From Holophagales bacterium (GTDB taxonomy: Bacteria > Acidobacteriota > Holophagae > Holophagales > Holophagaceae), in NCBI GenBank assembly GCA_031256155.1, contig JAIRRD010000282.1:1-5231 (forward strand): a stretch of 5,231 nt of DNA, written 5' to 3'. A model generated the notes under the pieces. It searched no databases. It was not told where the DNA came from and saw nothing but the letters and a program-made list of their open reading frames with translations. Position numbers and translations under genes: made by a program. Of this stretch, positions 1 to 5,231 are shown piece by piece; positions within the stretch are counted from its first letter, which is position 1; the number at the start of each line of letters is the position of its first letter.

Positions 1-39
1 AAAATAGCTATATACGCAGTATCTTTTCACGCCGGAGCC

Positions 40-48
40 GGAGAAATT
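40..48 (+). promoter_or_regulatory. Ribosome binding site of the SOD gene
   Basis: GGAG at 40-43 lies five bases before the ATG at 49, a good Shine-Dalgarno match at normal spacing, and it fixes the start of the superoxide dismutase. The site sits at the end of a tandem GCCGGA GCCGGA duplication (31-42). The 30 bases before it contain an AT-rich TATATA stretch, but no convincing promoter can be called because the window begins there. Confidence 0.6.
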
Positions 49-651
49 ATGGCACACGAATCAAAGAACTATGACCATTTAAAGGGCGGCAAACTGACAG
101 GTCTGTCAGATAGTCAGCTTGAGCAGCATTTCACGCTTTACAAAGGATATGTGGCCAAACTGAATGAAATTGAGACAAAGTTGACCGAAGTCGACAGTAC
201 AAAGGCAAATTACAGTTTTAACGAATTCAGCGAACTCAAGCGCCGTGAGGCAGTAGCATTCAACGGTTCATTCCTGCATGAGCTGTACTTTGAAAACCTT
301 GGCCCTGACAAATCAATCGCCCCTGAATTGCAGCGCGCCCTGGACGCTCAGGGCGGGAGTGCAAAAGTATTAGAGCGCCTCAGCGCCACCGCTTTGTGCG
401 GACCGGGCTGGGCACTGCTCACACACAACAGGCGCGATGGCGGACTGCATACTTACTTTATCGCCGAACACCACATCGGTCTGCCCATAGATCAGGACAT
501 ACTGATAGCCCTCGACAGTTGGGAACATGCTTTCATGATTGACTACGGAATAAAGCGCCCCAATTACATAGACACTTTCATCAAAAACATCAACTGGGGC
601 GAAGTCTCCAGGCGCTTCGCGCAGGTTCAGACGGCAATAGGACACACATAG
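49..651 (+). CDS. Fe/Mn-family superoxide dismutase, divergent subtype
   Basis: The 200-residue product is a cytosolic iron/manganese superoxide dismutase, which converts superoxide to oxygen and hydrogen peroxide; no signal peptide is visible. Likely metal ligands are His27 in the first helix (QHFTLYKGYV), His77 (FNGSFLHELYFENL), and Asp156 and His160 in the hallmark DSWEHAF. GPGWALL (118-124) and the C-terminal RPNYIDTFIKNINW (170-183) also match the family. His141 lies 15 residues before Asp156, where E. coli MnSOD has Gln146 and, from memory, M. tuberculosis FeSOD has His145. Gly73, four residues before His77, is MnSOD-like, so the metal cannot be predicted. The N-terminus departs from classical SODs: the usual HHxxHHxxYV is replaced by HFTLYKGYV. 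The length is normal, and the start is set by a good ribosome binding site. The methyltransferase follows after 23 bases, but no functional link is evident. The family assignment is firm; the subtype and metal are not. Confidence 0.9.
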   Translation: MAHESKNYDHLKGGKLTGLSDSQLEQHFTLYKGYVAKLNEIETKLTEVDSTKANYSFNEFSELKRREAVAFNGSFLHELYFENLGPDKSIAPELQRALDAQGGSAKVLERLSATALCGPGWALLTHNRRDGGLHTYFIAEHHIGLPIDQDILIALDSWEHAFMIDYGIKRPNYIDTFIKNINWGEVSRRFAQVQTAIGHT

Positions 652-674
652 GGACACGACAGACGAGATTGACC

Positions 675-1583
675 ATGAACGGAAGAATCCCCCACATTGT
701 GCAGTACCAAGGTTCAAAAAGACTCCTTGCGTCACATATACTTGAATACATGCCACGCAGGTTCAATAATCTGTTTGAGCCATTTGCGGGCATGGCGGCA
801 ATAACGATAGCGGCATCAAAACAGAACCGTGCAGAGCGGTACCACATCAACGACATCAACGAACCAATAGTTTGCCTTTTGCGAGCAGCGATAGACACCC
901 CCAGCGATCTAGTGGAGAGATACACCAATGTCTGGGAGGGGCAGTTTCACCATCCAATGGGTCATATCAAGCATTTTTATCACATTAGGGATAGCTTCAA
1001 CGCCGATGAGCAGACAGCTGAAAACATGCTGTATTTGTTGGCACGGTGCGTCAAAGGATCGGTGCGCTATGGGAAGAACGGAAAATTCAATCAGTCTCCT
1101 GACAAAAGACGCCATGGGGTGAATCCGCAAAAAATAGCGGAAAACGTCCATGCAATTTCGGCTCTGCTAAAAGGGAAAGTGTCCTTTACTTCATTAGATT
1201 ACAAACAAATTCTTGAAATAGCAGAGCCTGGCGATATTGTTTACATGGATCCGCCATACCAAGGAGTTTCGAGTACGAAGGACAACAGATACTTAGCAGG
1301 TGTTGATTACAATGCCTTTTCGAGTTCCATTGAAACACTTGATGAAAGAGGTGTTGACTATATCATCAGTTATGATGGCGAGTGTGGCGACAGAGAATAT
1401 GGAAACGAACTGCCGGTAAAGTTGAATTGTACCAAGTTTTTACTCAATGCTGGTCTATCAACGCAGGCAACCCTGTTGGGAAGACGTGACACAACGTTTG
1501 AAGCATTATATGTAAGCAAATCTCTTGTAGAGATGGCAAACTTGATTCCAAAACAAACACTTTTGGTTGGATGCGCTATATGA
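675..1583 (+). CDS. DNA adenine methyltransferase, D12 class (R-M modification subunit)
   Basis: The 302-residue product is an N6-adenine DNA methyltransferase using S-adenosylmethionine. Motif X is QYQGSKRLLA (10-19). Motif I is FEPFAGMAA (34-42), with alanine where the last glycine of FxPFxGxG usually stands. An acidic HINDIN segment (58-63) follows, then the catalytic motif IV, DPPY (192-195). The order X, I, target-recognition region, IV is that of the alpha (Dam/DpnM-like) group. The middle stretch FNQSPDKRR (138-146) is characteristic of D12 enzymes and probably lies in or near the DNA-contacting region. I chose the ATG at 675 because GAGA lies six bases upstream; an in-frame TTG at 669 would add two residues. 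The last codons overlap the nuclease gene by four bases (ATGA), so this is probably the protective half of a restriction-modification pair rather than an orphan Dam. GC content drops in the 3' half of the gene. The target sequence is unknown. Confidence 0.9.
   Translation: MNGRIPHIVQYQGSKRLLASHILEYMPRRFNNLFEPFAGMAAITIAASKQNRAERYHINDINEPIVCLLRAAIDTPSDLVERYTNVWEGQFHHPMGHIKHFYHIRDSFNADEQTAENMLYLLARCVKGSVRYGKNGKFNQSPDKRRHGVNPQKIAENVHAISALLKGKVSFTSLDYKQILEIAEPGDIVYMDPPYQGVSSTKDNRYLAGVDYNAFSSSIETLDERGVDYIISYDGECGDREYGNELPVKLNCTKFLLNAGLSTQATLLGRRDTTFEALYVSKSLVEMANLIPKQTLLVGCAI
1580..1583 (+). promoter_or_regulatory. ATGA stop-start overlap (translational coupling)
   Basis: The methyltransferase stop TGA (1581-1583) overlaps the preferred nuclease start ATG (1580-1582). 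Such overlaps commonly allow terminating ribosomes to restart on the next gene. Here the nuclease would be made only after the methyltransferase has been translated, which suits a restriction-modification pair. No separate controller (C) gene is present in the window. Confidence 0.6.
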
Positions 1584-2293
1584 GTAGCGACTATCCAAGT
1601 GATTTTTTAGATTTATTAAATTCTGTTAAAGCTCGGCGTCCGCGCACAGTCATTCAGCACATCCTTAAGTACGGCTTAGTTACATCCCAGGAATTGAAAG
1701 ATATTTATGGTTATAACCATCCGCCGCGTGCGATAAGGGATGCCAGGGAACTAGGGATACCATTGGTAACTTATTTCGTCAAAGGAACGGATGGAAGAAG
1801 TATAGCAGCATACAGGTTTGGTGATCCATCAACTCAAAAAAACGTATTATCAAAATCGGCAGGCAGAACTACCATATACAAGACATCGAAACAATCCCTT
1901 ATAGAAAAATACGGTTCAAAGTGTTTCATTTATTTTGAAACAATGGATGAAAGTATTTTGCAAGTAGATCATCGTGTACCTTATGAGATCGAAGGCGAGC
2001 GGGATGAACGCAACCTTGACCGCTACATGTTACTTTCGCCTTCAGCAAACAGGGCAAAATCGTGGACATGCGAACATTGCATGAACTGGAAAACAAAAGA
2101 TATTTCTTTTTGTGTCAAATGTTTCTGGGCATATCCAGAGAACTACGAACACATCGCTGGCAAGAAACAAAAAATTATATCAATAATATTTACTGGCGAT
2201 GAAATTAAAGATTATGAACGTCTTGTTGAACTTTCTGGAATCGAAAATGTCCAAAACACAATAAAAGAAATCTTGCACAAGCATTTGAAATGA
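1580..2293 (+). CDS. HNH endonuclease, probable Type II restriction enzyme partner
   Basis: The 237-residue product looks like the cutting half of a restriction-modification pair. Residues 22-63 resemble a helix-turn-helix or winged-helix segment (LVTSQELKDIYGY, then RAIRDARELGIPLVT) that may contact DNA. The HNH core begins at LQVDHRVPYEIEGE with Asp130-His131. Asn145 and Asn157 (SPSANRAKSW) complete an HNN-type beta-beta-alpha metal site. A zinc ribbon follows, CEHC (Cys164, Cys167) and CVKC (Cys178, Cys181). The cysteine positions usual inside the HNH core are Ser153 and Ala156, so structural zinc probably sits in the later ribbon. The tail is helical and lysine-rich. I chose ATG 1580 because it forms a 4-base ATGA overlap with the methyltransferase stop and has TTGGA upstream; ATG 1571 in the same frame would add three residues. 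The gene is AT-rich. No specificity can be named. A DNA-binding HNH protein of another role is possible, but the partner gene argues for restriction. Confidence 0.8.
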   Translation: MSSDYPSDFLDLLNSVKARRPRTVIQHILKYGLVTSQELKDIYGYNHPPRAIRDARELGIPLVTYFVKGTDGRSIAAYRFGDPSTQKNVLSKSAGRTTIYKTSKQSLIEKYGSKCFIYFETMDESILQVDHRVPYEIEGERDERNLDRYMLLSPSANRAKSWTCEHCMNWKTKDISFCVKCFWAYPENYEHIAGKKQKIISIIFTGDEIKDYERLVELSGIENVQNTIKEILHKHLK

Positions 2294-2305
2294 AAAGCGA
2301 AATTT

Positions 2306-2314
2306 GAGATTTAT
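2306..2314 (+). promoter_or_regulatory. Ribosome binding site of polA
   Basis: GAGA at 2306-2309 lies five bases before the ATG at 2315 and supports that start. Only 21 bases separate the nuclease stop from this ATG. The gap shows no terminator hairpin, so transcription from the restriction-modification genes can run into polA. Confidence 0.45.
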
Positions 2315-5113
2315 ATGCCAGTCGATCGCCTTTACCTAATAGATTCATTCAGCTTAATATTCCGCGCCTATTACGCCAACATGAAATTAAAAAACGGCGC
2401 AGCTTATACGTTTACCAGGATGTTGCTTGCGATTTTGAAACAGCATAGCCCAAGCCACATCGCTTGTGTTTTTGATACGCCGGAGCCCACATTCAGACAT
2501 AAAATCTTTCCGGAATATAAGGCAAACAGAGCAGAAATGCCGGAAGACCTGAGACCGCAGATTCCAATTGTCAAAGAATTAGTACAGTCGCTGGGCATTC
2601 CAATCGTGGAATTATCAGGTTTTGAAGCGGATGATGTCATGGGTGCGCTGGCAAAAATGGCCGCAAATCAAAAAATTCCCGTCGCCATCGTCAGTCCCGA
2701 TAAAGACCTGCTCCAACTGGTTGACGATACCGCCGATATAAAAGTATTGAACAACCGAGATGGAGAAATATGGATTGACCGTACCGCCGTAAAAGAAAAA
2801 TTTGGCGTTTGGCCGGAACAAATAGTGGATTTTTTAACCCTAGTGGGAGATTCCAGCGACAACGTCAAAGGTGTACCCGGAATAGGCGAAAAAGGCGCGA
2901 GAGACCTATTAGAAACGCATCTGACACTTGAAAACATCCTGACTTCCAAAGAAACCCTCAAGCCCAAACAGCGTTCCGGCCTGGAACAAGCGGCCCCATG
3001 GCTGGAGCTAACCCATACGCTCGTCACCATCCGTACAGACCTATCACTGCCGGTTGACATCAAAGACCTGACCTATTCCGGTTGGAACACATCCAGCGCA
3101 CTCGCGGCATTCAAAGGAATTAATTTTGAAACTCTCGTAAAAGAATTTACATCGGAAGAAACAGCATCGAATATTGAGCGCCGATACACGTACGCCAAGA
3201 CCATGCGCGATGTTGAGTTGGCGGTAGCGGAATGCCGCAAAGCCGGCAGATTCGCCTTGGACACAGAAACCACATGTCTTGAAGCCACAAGGGGACACAT
3301 GGTCGGTCTCAGCCTGGCTTGGACCGCAAATGAGGGCCTCTATATTCCACTCGCGCACCTGGCACCTGCCGAAAACAGCGAAGAAGGAGCGTTGCCGGGA
3401 CTTTTTGGCGGCACGGGTCTGCCGGAATCTCTTTTAGACCTGAAAGGTGACACTGATAAATTCTGGGAGGCACTGGCACCGTATTTAGACAAGCGCAATT
3501 TGCCCCTGCCGAGTGTCAGAGCCGCGCTGACTCCGCTCTTTGCGGATCATGACATAGGCAAGTACGGTCAAAACATCAAACACGATCTTCAGGTTCTCTC
3601 CAGACACGGCTTTGTTATCAATGGAATATCCCATGACAGCATGGTTCTCAGCTTTATTTTAGGGAGCGCCAACAGACACAACCTGGACCTTTTGTCTTCA
3701 AAGCATCTCAACATCAAGCCAATAGCTTTTGAATCCATCGTAGGCAAGGGGAAGACCCAAGTGCGTTTTGATGAGGCCGATTTTGAACAGGCCGTTCAAT
3801 ACGCAGCGGAAGACGCTGATTTGACTCTGCAGCTTGTGGAGAAATTGGCCCCGCAACTGACAGATAAAGATTTAATACGACTCTATCGGGATATCGACCT
3901 GCCGTTGGTACTAGTGTTGACGGATTTAGAAAAAACGGGCATCCGTGTTGATCTCAATGTATTGACTGAACTAGCCAGACAGTTCAACGACGAAAAAGCA
4001 GCAGCCGAGGCCGGTATATTTGAATTAGCTGGCGAAAAATTCAACCCCGCGAGTCCGGCCCAGCTAGGGCGGATTCTCTACGAAGTGCTGGGGCTTCCCA
4101 TACTCCAGCGCACTGCCAAGACAAAAGCACCAAGTACAGACGAATACGTACTGCAGGAACTGGCCAGGCGCGAAGACGGCGAAATAGCGCGTCTGCTACT
4201 GCGCCATCGCCAAATGTCAAAACTGCTTGGCACCTACGTTGAAGCCCTGCCCCAACTGATAAACCCGCTCACAGGGAGAGTGCATACCAAGCTACATCAA
4301 GCCGCTGTAGCCACAGGTCGTTTAGCCTCCAGCGACCCCAACCTGCAAAATATTCCCATACGAACCAAAGAGGGGAGAGCCATCCGCGGAGCATTTGTTC
4401 CAGAGCCCGGCTGGGTTCTACTGGACGCAGACTACAGCCAGATTGAATTGCGGGTAGTCGCGGCACTGGCAAAAGACCCTGTACTCCTGGGCGCTTTTGA
4501 GCGCGGCGAAGATATACACAGACGGACAGCATCTGAAGTGATGGGTATCACAATGGAGGCTGTAACCCCAGAGCAGCGGAGCCGCGCCAAAGCCGTAAAC
4601 TTCGGGCTTCTTTACGGTCAAGGAGCCTTTGCTCTTTCAGCCGCTCTAGGCATCACGCATCAGGAAGCCAAAAGTTTCATAGAGAGTTACTTTGAACGAA
4701 TGCCATTTGTTGCCAAGTGGATAGAAAACGCAAAGACCCACGCTATTAAAGAGGGAATAGTGCGCACCGCCTGGGGACGTGTACGTACCATTCCCGAATT
4801 ACTCAGCACCAACACACAATTGCGGAATCAGGGGTTGAGAGAAGCCGTCAACACAATAGTGCAGGGGACCGCCGCCGACATCATGCGCCGCGCCATGGTT
4901 CGCCTTCACAGAAGCCTGAGGGAACACAAGCTCAGAACTCGTTTATTGTTGCAAGTTCACGACGAATTACTGCTTGAGGCCCCTCCAGATGAAGCGACCG
5001 CAGCTACAGAAATTTTGAAAGCGGCTATGGAAGGTGCCGATGACCTGAACCCCCTGGGAGTTCGCCTTGAAGCCGAAGTAAGGCATGGTTCAAACTGGCT
5101 GGAGTGTAAATGA
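2315..5113 (+). CDS. polA: DNA polymerase I, full three-domain form with intact proofreading
   Basis: The 932-residue product fills gaps, removes RNA primers and repairs DNA; the length matches E. coli PolA (928). The 5' nuclease domain (about 1-285) has acidic metal ligands at Asp10, Asp54, Glu104, Asp106, Asp107, Asp129, Asp131, Asp179 and Asp182, plus a helix-hairpin-helix (VKGVPGIGEKGA, 184-195). The 3'-5' exonuclease domain (about 290-515) keeps all catalytic residues: Asp316 and Glu318 in DTET, Asp424 in GQNIKHD, Tyr496 and Asp500 in YAAED. Proofreading is therefore probably active, unlike in many bacterial PolA proteins. This domain has a loop of about 67 residues (349-415), clearly longer than in E. 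coli. The polymerase domain carries motif A (DYSQIELR, Asp706), motif B (Arg755, Lys759, Phe763, Tyr767) and motif C (QVHDE, Asp883, Glu884). Phe763 matches E. coli Phe762, which disfavours dideoxynucleotides. A GAGA ribosome binding site supports the start. No frameshift is seen. Confidence 0.98.
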   Translation: MPVDRLYLIDSFSLIFRAYYANMKLKNGAAYTFTRMLLAILKQHSPSHIACVFDTPEPTFRHKIFPEYKANRAEMPEDLRPQIPIVKELVQSLGIPIVELSGFEADDVMGALAKMAANQKIPVAIVSPDKDLLQLVDDTADIKVLNNRDGEIWIDRTAVKEKFGVWPEQIVDFLTLVGDSSDNVKGVPGIGEKGARDLLETHLTLENILTSKETLKPKQRSGLEQAAPWLELTHTLVTIRTDLSLPVDIKDLTYSGWNTSSALAAFKGINFETLVKEFTSEETASNIERRYTYAKTMRDVELAVAECRKAGRFALDTETTCLEATRGHMVGLSLAWTANEGLYIPLAHLAPAENSEEGALPGLFGGTGLPESLLDLKGDTDKFWEALAPYLDKRNLPLPSVRAALTPLFADHDIGKYGQNIKHDLQVLSRHGFVINGISHDSMVLSFILGSANRHNLDLLSSKHLNIKPIAFESIVGKGKTQVRFDEADFEQAVQYAAEDADLTLQLVEKLAPQLTDKDLIRLYRDIDLPLVLVLTDLEKTGIRVDLNVLTELARQFNDEKAAAEAGIFELAGEKFNPASPAQLGRILYEVLGLPILQRTAKTKAPSTDEYVLQELARREDGEIARLLLRHRQMSKLLGTYVEALPQLINPLTGRVHTKLHQAAVATGRLASSDPNLQNIPIRTKEGRAIRGAFVPEPGWVLLDADYSQIELRVVAALAKDPVLLGAFERGEDIHRRTASEVMGITMEAVTPEQRSRAKAVNFGLLYGQGAFALSAALGITHQEAKSFIESYFERMPFVAKWIENAKTHAIKEGIVRTAWGRVRTIPELLSTNTQLRNQGLREAVNTIVQGTAADIMRRAMVRLHRSLREHKLRTRLLLQVHDELLLEAPPDEATAATEILKAAMEGADDLNPLGVRLEAEVRHGSNWLECK

Positions 5114-5118
5114 GAGCC

Positions 5119-5145
5119 ACTTGCAAAACCTCTGGTTTTGCAAGT
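5119..5145. repeat. Perfect 12-bp palindrome with 3-base loop (possible terminator or interspersed repeat)
   Basis: ACTTGCAAAACC (5119-5130) and its exact reverse complement (5134-5145) enclose the loop TCT, giving a strong hairpin five bases after the polA stop. Neither strand has a run of T after the stem, so it is not a classical intrinsic terminator. It could protect the 3' end of the polA mRNA, help non-classical termination, or be a copy of a dispersed palindromic repeat. The structure is certain; the role is not. Confidence 0.7.
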
Positions 5146-5156
5146 CCACGGAGTGG
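5146..5156. repeat. Small second hairpin next to the palindrome
   Basis: CCAC (5146-5149) pairs with GTGG (5153-5156) around the loop GGA, starting directly after the 12-bp palindrome. The stem is short and could be chance, but two hairpins end to end are typical of REP-like elements or paired 3'-end structures. Confidence 0.35.
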
Positions 5157-5231
5157 TAGGCTGCGCCCGACTGGAGCAGACTCTGGCGTAACTCGCATAC
5201 AATCAACAAATTACGAAATCCAGCCAGAGAC

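Larger units (their letters stand above)
5114..5231. other. Intergenic tail after polA
   Basis: These 118 bases hold no gene I can support. They contain a strong palindrome and a second small hairpin, listed separately. CTCTGGC (5181-5187) and GCCAGAG (5223-5229) form a 7-base inverted pair 35 bases apart, which may be chance. The window ends before the next gene. Confidence 0.5.

Noticed and set aside
337..354. GCCCTG/CAGGGC inverted repeat with a 6-base loop inside the SOD gene
   Set aside because: It is short, lies within conserved coding sequence, and has no T-run, so chance is the simplest explanation.
612..622. GCGC-TTC-GCGC mini-hairpin near the SOD stop as a terminator
   Set aside because: A 4-bp stem inside the coding region without a T-tract is too weak to call.
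669..674. TTG 669 as the methyltransferase start
   Set aside because: The ATG two codons later has better spacing from GAGA (665-668), while TTG would sit directly next to it.
928..1122. 64-residue + strand frame inside the methyltransferase
   Set aside because: It is an alternate frame of a conserved gene with no motif of its own.
370..1151. Open frames on the minus strand opposite the SOD and methyltransferase genes
   Set aside because: They overlap genes with clear family motifs, encode no recognisable domain, and have no convincing ribosome binding site.
675..1583. Orphan Dam regulator methylating GATC
   Set aside because: The 4-base overlap with an HNH nuclease gene points to a restriction-modification role, and nothing in the sequence shows GATC as the target.
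1836..1842. Run of seven A in the nuclease gene as a phase-variation switch
   Set aside because: The tract is short, the gene is AT-rich and intact, and such a run is expected by chance.
4957..5202. 81-residue minus-strand frame spanning the end of polA and the tail
   Set aside because: Most of it is antisense to the polA C-terminus, it runs through the palindrome, and the product is low-complexity Ser/Ala/Arg with no domain.

Overview
The window is a compact stretch of bacterial chromosome with four genes on the + strand. In order they are an Fe/Mn-family superoxide dismutase (49-651), a D12-class DNA adenine methyltransferase (675-1583), an HNH-type endonuclease with a helix-turn-helix-like N-terminus and a C-terminal zinc ribbon (1580-2293), and a complete DNA polymerase I (2315-5113). 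A short non-coding tail (5114-5231) carries a perfect palindromic hairpin. I see no RNA gene, CRISPR array or transposase.

The host is bacterial, shown by the three-domain PolA, Shine-Dalgarno-like sites and tightly packed genes. The phylum cannot be fixed from the sequence. The SOD is a divergent subtype with the sequence HFxLYxGYV in its first helix. PolA keeps all its proofreading residues and has an enlarged loop in the 3'-5' exonuclease domain. I guess an environmental Gram-negative lineage, for example Acidobacteriota, the PVC group or a related phylum, with low confidence.

The two middle genes look like a small Type II restriction-modification (R-M) module. The methyltransferase comes first and overlaps the nuclease by four bases (ATGA), so the two are probably translationally coupled and co-expressed. 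The methyltransferase would protect host DNA at its adenine target, and the HNH protein would cut unmodified DNA. The recognition sequence cannot be read from the DNA.

The nuclease gene and the 3' half of the methyltransferase are clearly AT-rich (about 23-38% GC in sampled 60-base lines). The SOD gene and the later part of polA are higher (about 53% and 68% in sampled lines). This fits acquisition of the module by horizontal transfer between two housekeeping-type genes. polA starts only 21 bases after the nuclease stop, so its transcription may now be tied to the module.

The system most worth following up is the R-M pair, especially the nuclease, whose layout (HTH-like region, HNN catalytic core, CxxC...CxxC ribbon) I cannot assign to a characterised enzyme of known specificity.
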